Source of the DNA: Caulobacterales bacterium RIFCSPHIGHO2_01_FULL_70_19
GTDB taxonomy: Bacteria; Pseudomonadota; Alphaproteobacteria; Caulobacterales; Caulobacteraceae
DNA: 44,331 nt
Reading direction: 5' to 3'
NCBI GenBank assembly: GCA_001794825.1
Contig: MGLK01000008.1
Location: 1-44,331, forward strand
A program made the translations under genes and the position numbers. Numbering within the stretch: the first letter of the stretch is position 1; each line of letters opens with the position of its first letter. Positions 1 through 6,779 of this stretch are shown piece after piece. The notes under the pieces are model-generated. The model was not told the DNA's origin. It searched no databases and saw nothing but the letters and a program-made list of their open reading frames with translations.

Positions 1-139
1 TCCGTCCTTTCAAGGGGCGGACTCTAGCTATTCCTGGAGGAGTTTGAGGGGGTCACGTCAATGAAGTTCCCCACGTTTCGCCTGTCCCGCCACCGATTAG
101 GCGGCTGAGCACTGGGCTCACCGCCTTTCGGAGGCGGAC

Positions 140-1246
140 TTGCACGAACATTCTGACGATGGCTTCGCAGGCGAATCGCCCGAGCGAACCGTTTTTCCGA
201 TCCCGTTCGGTTGGGTGCTCCAAGCAGTCGATCAAGTTGATGCCGTGTCTCCTGGCTTCATGCGACAGGTCTGCCGTGCCCGACTGACGTGGCGGCAGGG
301 ATGCTGGGCCGCCCTCTCAATGGGCAGCATCGACAATCCAGCCTTCCTGATCGGAGCGACCGGGGAAGCCCACTGGCTGGAGGCGACCAGAGATGAGATC
401 GTCCGAGGGTTCGCTGAGGTGGCACCCTCCATGTCGGCGCGCCAGTTGATCGAGGTCGTGTTCGGGTCCTGCCCCTCGGGGTTGTTGGGGGCTCTGCGAA
501 AGCTGCACGGGGAGGCGCCGACGCAGCCGGAGTTCTACCGCCGCCTCCACAGCGTCTTTGTGTCGTCCGATCCCCTCGACCGGCTCCGTGCGAAGGCTAT
601 TGAGCAGGTCGGAGGTCTCAGCGAAGGTCGCGTCGAAGCGGCCTTGGCTGTCCGTGACCCCGCTCTCCTCGTCCCGGCCATCGTGATGGGCTTCCACTCT
701 GTCGAGGCTGCCAGACGGGCCGAGGATCAAGTCGCGGCGGTTCGTAAGCTTGTTCCTGCCGTCTCGGATAAGGACATCTCTGATGCCTTCCGCGCCGGAC
801 GGCAGCACTTCGCACCGTGGTTCCGCTCGCTGCTGAAGCAGGCTGCGCCGAACAGTCCCTTGCCTACTGACGACCATGAGGACTTCGCTCGCGTTTGCGG
901 GAGCAACGCCAAGGCCATCGGAACTGCGATGCAGAACTGCCTGGATGAGGACCGCGTGATGCCGCGCAGTCTGTCCGGCGTGTGGGCGATGGTCCTTTGG
1001 AAGCCCGAGAGCCTCATTCTGGAGCTTCGGCTCTTCGACCTCGGCTGGTGCGTCACTGCCATTCACCGCCCGAAGAACGCTGAGGTCGAGCGCTCCCATG
1101 TCGCTCAGGTCGCTGCCCGAGTTGGCACCCTGGGGATCATCTGTCCCGTGCCGGTCGAGCCGAATTCCAGTCTGAAGCCGGTGGCGACCGCGTTCGGGGG
1201 ATGGCGACCCGTGGAGGCGTGGGACTTCGGGGAGGGGTGGGCTTGA
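140..1246 (+). CDS. Hypothetical protein of the integrated element, 368 aa
   Basis: I do not recognise this family with confidence. The TTG start is supported by a GGAGG Shine-Dalgarno at 130-134, five bases upstream; that sequence also forms the right arm of a small hairpin (121-126 with 132-137). No signal peptide or membrane segment is evident. The middle is rich in helix-forming residues, and the last third has a conserved-looking block (about residues 255-325) with AMQNCL, a tryptophan-containing strand, LELRLFD and HRPKNAEV. That layout loosely resembles the C-terminal motif of PcfJ-like proteins of mobile elements, a weak pattern match only. The stop overlaps the TTG start of the next gene, so the two are probably co-translated. 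Possible roles include defence or element maintenance, but nothing in the sequence decides this. Confidence 0.8.
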   Translation: MHEHSDDGFAGESPERTVFPIPFGWVLQAVDQVDAVSPGFMRQVCRARLTWRQGCWAALSMGSIDNPAFLIGATGEAHWLEATRDEIVRGFAEVAPSMSARQLIEVVFGSCPSGLLGALRKLHGEAPTQPEFYRRLHSVFVSSDPLDRLRAKAIEQVGGLSEGRVEAALAVRDPALLVPAIVMGFHSVEAARRAEDQVAAVRKLVPAVSDKDISDAFRAGRQHFAPWFRSLLKQAAPNSPLPTDDHEDFARVCGSNAKAIGTAMQNCLDEDRVMPRSLSGVWAMVLWKPESLILELRLFDLGWCVTAIHRPKNAEVERSHVAQVAARVGTLGIICPVPVEPNSSLKPVATAFGGWRPVEAWDFGEGWA

Positions 1247-1536
1247 GTTCCCGGTCAGAGATCTGGCTGGGCTCGACGACCGGCGCGCTCATCGATCCGT
1301 TCCTTTGGATCATCATGATCGCCGCTTCGCTGGCCAAGAAGCACCGCACCTCGGCCGTGATCGGCGCCGCGATCCTCTATAGTCTTGCCTGTTCCGCACC
1401 ATTCAACGCCGGGGACGATCCGATGTCATGGCTGCACTTCCCGACGCGGATTATCGCGGGGCTCCTCATCGGCTTCGGCGCCATTGCGATTCACGACTGG
1501 CGTGAACGGCGGAAGGCCGTCGCCGAAGCAGCCTGA
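1243..1536 (+). CDS. Small three-helix membrane protein coupled to the upstream gene
   Basis: The protein is 97 aa from a TTG start that overlaps the upstream stop as TTGA, with GGAGG at 1231-1235 seven bases before it. An in-frame ATG at 1201 lies inside the upstream gene and is less likely. Three hydrophobic stretches are visible, near residues 14-29, 36-50 and 67-84. The tail is basic and then alanine-rich (HDWRERRKAV), which suggests a cytoplasmic C-terminus. I recognise no family. The overlap with the 368-aa gene argues for a functional pair, such as a soluble protein plus a membrane partner. It converges with the AlbA_2 gene at 1570. Confidence 0.65.
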   Translation: MSSRSEIWLGSTTGALIDPFLWIIMIAASLAKKHRTSAVIGAAILYSLACSAPFNAGDDPMSWLHFPTRIIAGLLIGFGAIAIHDWRERRKAVAEAA

Positions 1537-1569
1537 TCGCGGGAACACCTCGACGAGAGTTCGGTTGGG

Positions 1570-2274
1570 CTACCGGAGGGTGCTCCCAGACTCCCGTCCG
1601 AGCGGCCCGCGCCACAATCGCTGAATTTTCATGAGAACAGCGCGGGTCGCCCGCCTTATATCGTCACCCATTTTCGATGGGCACGGCTGCGGCACGCGCT
1701 CAGGGGACAGACCCTGCAGGAAATCGGGATCGTTCGTCAGCCGCTTTCGTAGCGGGACATAGTTCATCGTAGCCAAATCGCCTTGGGCTAGTATTCCCGC
1801 CGCAACATGTCTGCTCGGGTCAGACTCGAACAGCCTCTTTTCTGTGGCTTCGATGCGGGCGATCACATTGGCTCGCATGTATCGACGCGCTGCCTCATGG
1901 GGGGGCATCGGACGGGATTCAGCCGCGTTTCGATAATATGGGCGGTGGCCCCACCAGTAGACCGGCTCGCTTCCCCGCTCGACATGGATCATCAGGAGCG
2001 GCTTGCCCTCAGCCGTTGCAAGGCTGATCCGGTAGGGCGGCAGAGGGTATACCTTCTCAGCTATCCAGCCCTGAATCCTGCCCTGCTCGACCTCGACATC
2101 GTCGACTCCGACAACCTCGTTCGTCCTATCGACGATCCCGACAACGATCAGGCCGCCATCACTCGACGCGAAAGCGGCGACCTCCTTTGCGATATCCCGG
2201 ACCGCCTCCCTCTTGAACTCGGTTTGGCCGTCCTCCCGCGCCTTGGCAAGGAACCCGCTGATGTCTTCGGTCAT
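1570..2274 (-). CDS. Schlafen-AlbA_2 domain protein
   Basis: The 234-aa protein has an N-terminal Schlafen AlbA_2 domain (about residues 10-125). It shows the typical E-F-K near residue 19, the KEVAAFASSDGG..VVGI block at 30-47, and the later Y-R-N motif in a PYYRNAAESRPMP segment. Such domains occur in putative transcriptional regulators, helicase fusions and nuclease-like proteins of bacteria, and are common in mobile and defence islands. The C-terminal 100 residues have no recognised domain. The ATG at 2274 lies 26 bases after the recombinase stop on the same strand, so the two probably share a transcript. Whether it acts on DNA, on RNA or as a regulator cannot be told from the sequence. 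Confidence 0.8.
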   Translation of the reverse strand: MTEDISGFLAKAREDGQTEFKREAVRDIAKEVAAFASSDGGLIVVGIVDRTNEVVGVDDVEVEQGRIQGWIAEKVYPLPPYRISLATAEGKPLLMIHVERGSEPVYWWGHRPYYRNAAESRPMPPHEAARRYMRANVIARIEATEKRLFESDPSRHVAAGILAQGDLATMNYVPLRKRLTNDPDFLQGLSPERVPQPCPSKMGDDIRRATRAVLMKIQRLWRGPLGRESGSTLR

Positions 2275-2300
2275 CTAAGCCGCCGGACCTATCCCTGATT

Positions 2301-3917
2301 TCAAACCATACTGGCCGTGACGAACCGACCGGCTTCGACCCAGGCACGGGTCGGCCGATTGATCGGATCGATCTCGTATTCGATCAGAACTTCATCGGTC
2401 ATGAGCCAAGCTTGATTGTCCCCGCCGACGATGACCCCTCTGACCCCGCCCTCATCATCCGCGCTCATCGGCATTACCCAACCATAAGCCTCTGTCAGTA
2501 AGGCATTGGCCTTGGCGCGCGCCGCATACACGTCGGAGGGGTCACCCTCCCCCTCGACCGTCCGTAACCACGACAACGCCGCTGCCAGAGCGTCGCGATT
2601 CGGTTGGGGAGCCATCGCCTCAGCCGTCAAACGCTCGATTTCGCGGTCGAGCGCGACGACTTCGGCCTCCCGCTGACGCAGACGTTCCGCTACGGCGGTC
2701 GAGCCTAATTCAAGTTGATCGACCAGCGCAGCGATCTTGGCCCTAAGGTCCATCCGTTCGGCAACGCGCGCGGCCAACGTCGCCCGTTCCGGCGCCGCCT
2801 CCACGTCGGTTTCTTTGACCCTCAGGATGAACTCTGACAGGTGATCTTCGATCTCGCGGCAAAGATACCGCCGACGATTGCCGCAGTTGTGCTGTCGCAG
2901 AGCCCCATAGCAGCGGAGCGCGCGCACGACTGACGACCGGTAGGCATTTGCGACAGTCAGCGCCCCTCCGCATTCCTCGCATCGACCAAGGCCGATGATT
3001 AGGTTCGGGAACATCTTTCCCCGTCGTCCTTTGCCGCCGCCTCGCTTGTTCCGCTTCGCGATCACCGCCTGAGCGCGAAGCCAAACGTCATATGCGATGA
3101 TTGCGGGATAGTAGCCTTCGATCAGGTCACCATCGTTGACCCGCTGGCGTTTGAAATCCGTGCCCTGATCGCATCGCGTCGGCTGATAGGCTCCATACAC
3201 CGCCCGATTATGCAAGATCGCCATGACGTAACGGCTATGCCAACCCGCGCTCTCTGAGAAGGAGGGGATTCCGCCAGCGTTGAGGCGGGCGGCAATCGCC
3301 GACGAGCCCATCCCGGACAGGCATTCGGAGAAGATTCGCTCGACCACAGCGACACGCTCCGGGATCGGCGCGAACATTTTCGTGCCGTGGTCATAGCGAA
3401 GCCATCTCGGGCCGAGGCGAGTGACGATCTCCCCATCGCGCGCCCGATCCTTCCTCGCCTCCCAAGCCGACCTGACCCGGCTCGCTCGCGACTTATTCTC
3501 AGTATGAGCGGCGCCCATTTCGATGATGGCCCGCATGAGGTCCATCCCGTCTGACTTCTCGTCGTAAACCGCCTTATTGTGAAGCGTGACGACCTTCACG
3601 CCCTTGAGCGTGATCCCAGTCAGGAGGTTGATCGCTTCCGTTTCGGTCGCACGGCTTAGCCGGTCAAACTGTTCGATGATGAGATACGAGCCCCGCGCAA
3701 TCTGTCCGGCTTCGAGCCTCGTGAGAAACGAGGCGAGTGCACCCCGAACCCGGTTCTCCCCTTTAAACGCGCTGACCCCTTCATCTCGGAGCGTCGTGTC
3801 GAGTTCGACCCCGTTCTCTGCCGCCCACTCTTCAGCCTTGGCTAACTGGCGACGGATCGAATCCCCGCCCGCCTGGGCGCGGTGACTAAACCGAGTGTAG
3901 CTGTAACCGACCGGCAC
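2301..3917 (-). CDS. Large serine recombinase (site-specific integrase)
   Basis: This 538-aa protein catalyses integration and excision through a serine nucleophile. The resolvase domain covers about residues 4-150, with Y-T-R-F-S placing the catalytic serine at residue 11, a downstream S-I-R-R-Q, and the F-D-R-L-S-R motif near 84-89. The recombinase domain follows (about 165-285). A zinc ribbon comes next, with cysteines at 313, 316, 336 and 345, and then a coiled-coil-prone stretch (about 370-440) as in other large serine recombinases. Length and domain order are complete. The start is GTG at 3917, with AGGAG a few bases upstream. The gene points into the element and begins about 45 bases from the chromosomal junction, as expected when the attachment site flanks the integrase gene. 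Confidence 0.95.
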   Translation of the reverse strand: MPVGYSYTRFSHRAQAGGDSIRRQLAKAEEWAAENGVELDTTLRDEGVSAFKGENRVRGALASFLTRLEAGQIARGSYLIIEQFDRLSRATETEAINLLTGITLKGVKVVTLHNKAVYDEKSDGMDLMRAIIEMGAAHTENKSRASRVRSAWEARKDRARDGEIVTRLGPRWLRYDHGTKMFAPIPERVAVVERIFSECLSGMGSSAIAARLNAGGIPSFSESAGWHSRYVMAILHNRAVYGAYQPTRCDQGTDFKRQRVNDGDLIEGYYPAIIAYDVWLRAQAVIAKRNKRGGGKGRRGKMFPNLIIGLGRCEECGGALTVANAYRSSVVRALRCYGALRQHNCGNRRRYLCREIEDHLSEFILRVKETDVEAAPERATLAARVAERMDLRAKIAALVDQLELGSTAVAERLRQREAEVVALDREIERLTAEAMAPQPNRDALAAALSWLRTVEGEGDPSDVYAARAKANALLTEAYGWVMPMSADDEGGVRGVIVGGDNQAWLMTDEVLIEYEIDPINRPTRAWVEAGRFVTASMV

Positions 3918-3924
3918 CCCAGTC

Positions 3925-3970
3925 TCCTAACGGCCCCCGTTTGTCATAAGTGACACACTACAAGCTGTGG
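3925..3970. other. Probable attachment-site junction of the integrated element
   Basis: Between the recombinase start and the rlmJ start lies a 45-60 base stretch not otherwise accounted for. Reading the minus strand from 3981, sequence matches rlmJ codons through position 3962 and then diverges into a stop codon (3958-3960). The crossover therefore probably lies at or just right of 3962-3966. The exact core dinucleotide and the partner site need the left end of the element, which is not in the window. Confidence 0.55.
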
Positions 3971-3981
3971 CGGTAGTTCAT
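3962..3981 (-). pseudogene. rlmJ: 5' end of rlmJ, severed by the element
   Basis: On the minus strand an ATG (3979-3981) preceded by a GGAGG-containing ribosome binding site encodes M-N-Y-R-H-S-L and then a stop. M-N-Y-R-H-S/A-F-H-A-G-N is the characteristic N-terminus of RlmJ (YhiR), the 23S rRNA adenine-2030 N6-methyltransferase. Agreement holds for six residues and the first two bases of the seventh codon, exactly where the integrated element begins. The rest of the gene should lie beyond the left end of the element. It may be inactive, or may use a start supplied by the element end. The short length of the match keeps confidence moderate. Confidence 0.65.
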
Positions 3982-4017
3982 GGCCCTGCCTCCGCCGCCG
4001 CGCCCTCACCGTCAAGA

Positions 4018-4042
4018 GGAACCGCCGCCGCCGGCCGTCGTT
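4018..4042 (+). promoter_or_regulatory. EcfG (SigT)-type general stress promoter
   Basis: GGAAC (4018-4022) and CGTT (4039-4042) are separated by 16 bases, an exact match to the GGAAC-N16/17-CGTT promoter recognised by EcfG-family sigma factors in alphaproteobacteria. The predicted transcript would start near 4048-4051, just ahead of the GAGGAG ribosome binding site (4054-4059) of the 48-codon ORF. Confidence 0.75.
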
Positions 4043-4064
4043 GCGCAGGGCCCGAGGAGCTTCG

Positions 4065-4211
4065 ATGATCGACCACCCCGCCCCTTCCGACGCCCGGCGG
4101 TTGTTGGACCGGCGGCCGGTCAGCGATCGCGACATCAGGTCCATGTACGGCGAGGCGGCGCGCGACCGGATCGGCGAGCCGCGCGCGACCTTGGGCGAGG
4201 TGGGCGTGTGA
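4065..4211 (+). CDS. Small 48-aa protein coupled to topoisomerase IB
   Basis: The ORF starts at ATG 4065 with GAGGAG five bases upstream, directly downstream of an EcfG-type promoter. It encodes a charged, soluble protein of 48 aa beginning MIDHPAPSDARRLLDRRP. Its stop overlaps the GTG start of the topoisomerase gene (GTGTGA), the usual sign of translational coupling. It has no cysteines, signal peptide or membrane segment. I recognise no family. It could be a real stress-induced small protein or simply a leader that sets translation of the downstream gene. Good ribosome binding site, overlap and promoter position favour translation. Confidence 0.6.
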   Translation: MIDHPAPSDARRLLDRRPVSDRDIRSMYGEAARDRIGEPRATLGEVGV

Positions 4212-5212
4212 GCGCCGTCGATCCCGCCGCCGTCCCGGACGGCCTGTCCTACTGCAACGACGAACAGCCGGGCATCCGCCGCACCCTGACCTCGAAGGGG
4301 TTCGCCTACCACGACGCACGCGGGCGTCCGGTCGAGGACGAGCGGACGCTCGCTCGCATCCAGGCTCTCGCCATCCCACCCGCCTGGACCGATGTCTGGA
4401 TCTGCCCGCGCGCCAACGGCCACATCCAGGCGATCGGGCGCGACGCCCGGGGGCGCAAGCAGTACCGGTACCATCCCGACTGGACCGCCCACGCCGCGAC
4501 CAACAAGTTCGACCGCCTGCCCGACTTCGCCCGCAGCCTGCCGCGGCTGCGCCGTCGTGTGGAGCGCGACCTCGCCGCTCGCGGCCCGGGCCGGGAGAAG
4601 GTGCTGGCCACCGCGGTCCGGCTGCTGGAGCTGACCCTGATCCGCGTTGGCAACGCCCAGTATGCGAAGCAGAACCGCTCCTATGGCCTGACCACCCTGC
4701 ACAAGCGCCACCTCGAGGTCGGCGGAACGGGCCTGACCTTCGCCTTCAAGGGCAAGAGCGGCGTCGAGCACGAGGTCCGGGTGCGCGACCGGCGGCTGGC
4801 CCGCGTGGTGCGGTCGCTCCAGGATCTCCCCGGCCAGCAGCTGTTCAAGTACCGCGACGCCGACGGGACCCTGTGTCCGATCACCTCGGACGACGTGAAC
4901 GCCTACATCCGCGAGGCTATGGGCGAGGGCTTCTCGGCCAAGGACTTCCGCACGTGGGCCGGCACCGTCTCGGCGGCCCGGGCCCTGCGCGAGATGGAGG
5001 CGCCGACCTCCCCGACCGACGCGAAGCGCAAGATCACCGTCTGCGTCAAGACGGTGGCCGGCCTGCTGGGCAACACCCCCACGGTGTGCCGCTCGTCCTA
5101 TGTTCATCCGAAGGTGTTCGAGTTGTTCGAGTCCGGCCGGATCGGCAAGGCCCTGCCCCGCCCCGACGCCGCCAGCTTCGAGCGCGCGCTGGCGAAGACC
5201 CTCGTCGCCTGA
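4208..5212 (+). CDS. DNA topoisomerase IB (poxvirus-like)
   Basis: Type IB topoisomerase, 334 aa from the GTG at 4208, relaxing supercoils through a 3'-phosphotyrosyl intermediate. The active-site set is visible: RVGN followed by SYGLTTL, the KGKSG loop, K-D-F-R-T-W-A-G-T, and the catalytic tyrosine Tyr298 in SSYVHP. The length fits the bacterial poxvirus-like family. The open frame extends upstream to 3980, but that part is low-complexity Pro/Arg sequence overlapping the EcfG promoter and the 48-aa gene, so the GTG overlapping the upstream stop is preferred. Placement behind an EcfG-type promoter suggests induction in the general stress response. It is probably an accessory enzyme rather than the housekeeping topoisomerase. 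Confidence 0.92.
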   Translation: MSAVDPAAVPDGLSYCNDEQPGIRRTLTSKGFAYHDARGRPVEDERTLARIQALAIPPAWTDVWICPRANGHIQAIGRDARGRKQYRYHPDWTAHAATNKFDRLPDFARSLPRLRRRVERDLAARGPGREKVLATAVRLLELTLIRVGNAQYAKQNRSYGLTTLHKRHLEVGGTGLTFAFKGKSGVEHEVRVRDRRLARVVRSLQDLPGQQLFKYRDADGTLCPITSDDVNAYIREAMGEGFSAKDFRTWAGTVSAARALREMEAPTSPTDAKRKITVCVKTVAGLLGNTPTVCRSSYVHPKVFELFESGRIGKALPRPDAASFERALAKTLVA

Positions 5213-5269
5213 CGGCAACCAACCGGAAACCTCCGCACCCTCACCCTCCCCGGCCGCAGGGAGATTCGG

Positions 5270-5848
5270 GTGCCGCGTCGTTCATTTCAGCTTTCCCGCC
5301 GCCGCCGCCGCGGACCGACGTGGCTGCTCGTCGCCCTGCTGGCCGTCACGACCGCCGGCGCCATGCTGGCTTCCGATCCGGAGGACGGCGGCCGGACCGC
5401 CACGGCCGAGGCGGAGACCTCGACCGGGGCTGACCAGCTGGACGGGGTCGCGCGCGTCATCGACGGCGACACGCTCGACGTCGGCGGCGTCCGGATCCGC
5501 CTGCACGGCGTGGACGCCTTCGAGCGGGGGCAGGTCTGCGACCTTCCGACCGGCGGCTGGCCGTGCGGGGCGGCCGCCACCACGGCCATGAAGTCCCGGG
5601 CCGAAGGCCGCCGCCTGGTCTGCGAGGTGCGGGACACCGACCGCTACGGTCGCAAGGTCAGCCGCTGCGAGCGGGACGGCGTCGACGTCGCCCGGGCGCT
5701 GGTGGACGATGGCCTGGCCCTCGCCTACCGCCGATACAGCGCTGACTACGTCGCCGCCGAGAACGCCGCCCGCGCGCGCCGAGCCGGGGCGTGGGCCGGT
5801 TCCTTCGACCGGCCGGAACAGTGGCGGCGACGCGGCCGCCGCGACTAG
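5270..5848 (+). CDS. Membrane-anchored thermonuclease (SNase-like) family protein
   Basis: This 192-aa protein has a basic N-terminus and a hydrophobic segment at about 17-34, acting as membrane anchor or signal peptide, then a staphylococcal-nuclease-like domain (about 58-185). The motif DGDT, R77 and E85 in IRLHGVDAFE, and R128 in RYGRK match the SNase calcium and catalytic residues (Arg35, Glu43 and Arg87 in the staphylococcal enzyme). Two cysteines in the inserted loop (QVCDLPTGGWPCG) may form a disulphide, consistent with a periplasmic location. The start is GTG at 5270 with an AGGGAGA ribosome binding site. The substrate (extracellular DNA or RNA) is inferred from the family only. Confidence 0.88.
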   Translation: MPRRSFQLSRRRRRGPTWLLVALLAVTTAGAMLASDPEDGGRTATAEAETSTGADQLDGVARVIDGDTLDVGGVRIRLHGVDAFERGQVCDLPTGGWPCGAAATTAMKSRAEGRRLVCEVRDTDRYGRKVSRCERDGVDVARALVDDGLALAYRRYSADYVAAENAARARRAGAWAGSFDRPEQWRRRGRRD

Positions 5849-5926
5849 GCCGCCAGACTGAAATGATTGTAACTTGCTCCGCGGGGAGAACGGCGGTTTA
5901 CGAGCCGCCTCACGTCGGAGGGTCAC

Positions 5927-6319
5927 ATGATTTCGGTTTCCAACAACTTCCTGCGCCTCGGCGTCCTGTCGGCCCTGGTGGGCATGACGCTCGGCGTCTG
6001 GATGGGCGCCAACCAGGACTTCGTCCTCAGGCCGGTGCACGCCCACATCAACCTGCTGGGCTTCGCGTCGATGATGCTGTTCGGCCTGTTCTACCGCGCC
6101 TTTCCGGCCGCCGCCCGCGGCTGGCTGCCGCCGGTGCATTTCGCCCTGTCGGTGCTCGGCTTCCTGATCCTGATGCCGTCGCTGACGCTGCTGCTGCTGC
6201 AGAAGCCGCTGTTTTTGCCGGCGATGATCGCCTCGGAGATCATGCTGGTGCTGTCGATGCTGCTGTTCGTCGTCATCGTCTTCATGGCGACGATGAAGAA
6301 GGAGCCGGCCGCCGCCTGA
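5927..6319 (+). CDS. Four-helix membrane protein resembling part of a heme-copper oxidase subunit I
   Basis: The 130-aa protein has four hydrophobic segments (about residues 10-30, 42-62, 68-90 and 97-122). Helix 2 begins with the histidine pair of RPVHAHINLLGF, similar to the heme-ligand helix of cytochrome c oxidase subunit I and NnrS-type proteins, where H-x-H-x-N/x-L-L-G is common. It is far too short to be an oxidase, so it is a stand-alone small membrane protein that might bind heme. The start ATG 5927 has a GGAGGG ribosome binding site. Its stop codon abuts that of the convergent OGFr gene (TGATCA, 6317-6322). The heme-binding suggestion is inference. Confidence 0.8.
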   Translation: MISVSNNFLRLGVLSALVGMTLGVWMGANQDFVLRPVHAHINLLGFASMMLFGLFYRAFPAAARGWLPPVHFALSVLGFLILMPSLTLLLLQKPLFLPAMIASEIMLVLSMLLFVVIVFMATMKKEPAAA

Positions 6320-6775
6320 TCAGGCGGTCAGCCAGTAGCCGCGACTGCGGGCGCCGACCGGCGCCCGCGTCGCCTCTACGCGCCAGAGGATGGCGTCGCC
6401 AAAGGCGTTCGCCGCGGCGTCGCCGCTGAGCAGCCGCAGGGAGCGGATGATGCGCGTGATGCGCAGGTGGTTGTGGTCGTGCGGCCGCAGCCACTGGTCC
6501 GTGCGGCGATAGAACCGGTCCATCCGGTCGGTCCCGGCCGCCAGGGCGCACTGGGCGAGAGTCGACTCGCGGATCGCGGCCGCGCCCGCCGCATCGAGAA
6601 CCGGCGCATCGGGGACGGCGGCGGACGGCTCGTCCAGAGGGAACAGCCACTGGATGAAGTCGTGGGTCCGCTCCAGCGCCGCGTCGTCGAGAGCCAGCAC
6701 CTCGAACAGTGTGCGGCCCCGGCCGTCGACGCCTTCCCCCTCGAGGAAGGCCAGCACCCGGCCGCCGTCGCCCAT
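6320..6775 (-). CDS. Opioid growth factor receptor (OGFr)-like domain protein
   Basis: This 151-aa protein carries the conserved OGFr N-terminal region, recognisable by THDFIQWLFPLDEPS (about residues 37-51), corresponding to the H-x-Y-I-Q-W-L-F-P signature, and by a later block around L-R-P-H-D-H-N-H-L-R-I-T-R-I. The domain occurs in many bacteria with no known biochemical role. The name comes from the animal protein and implies nothing about opioid binding here. ATG 6775 lies four bases after the tdh stop, so it is very likely the last gene of a tdh transcript. That placement hints at a link to amino acid metabolism but does not define it. Confidence 0.85.
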   Translation of the reverse strand: MGDGGRVLAFLEGEGVDGRGRTLFEVLALDDAALERTHDFIQWLFPLDEPSAAVPDAPVLDAAGAAAIRESTLAQCALAAGTDRMDRFYRRTDQWLRPHDHNHLRITRIIRSLRLLSGDAAANAFGDAILWRVEATRAPVGARSRGYWLTA

Positions 6776-6779
6776 GGCC

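Larger units (their letters stand above)
1..3965. mobile_element. Right part of an integrated element with a large serine recombinase
   Basis: The stretch holds a large serine recombinase at its right end, a Schlafen-AlbA_2 protein and two proteins of unknown function. Its base composition is visibly less GC-rich, and third codon positions more A/T-rich, than the flanking core genes. The right boundary is inferred from the minus-strand start of rlmJ, which is readable only up to about position 3962. A recombinase gene next to its own attachment junction is the usual arrangement for elements moved by large serine recombinases. The left end lies outside the window, so total size and full cargo are unknown. 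Confidence 0.75.

Noticed and set aside
61-108. A 15-codon ORF near the left edge
   Set aside because: Too short and without a recognisable product; the 1-139 stretch holds no supported gene, though two frames are open from the edge (to 47 and 64) and could be the tail of an upstream gene.
1542-1566. GGAAC-N16-GGTT resembling an EcfG promoter
   Set aside because: The -10 is GGTT, not CGTT, and it lies between convergent genes with nothing to drive.
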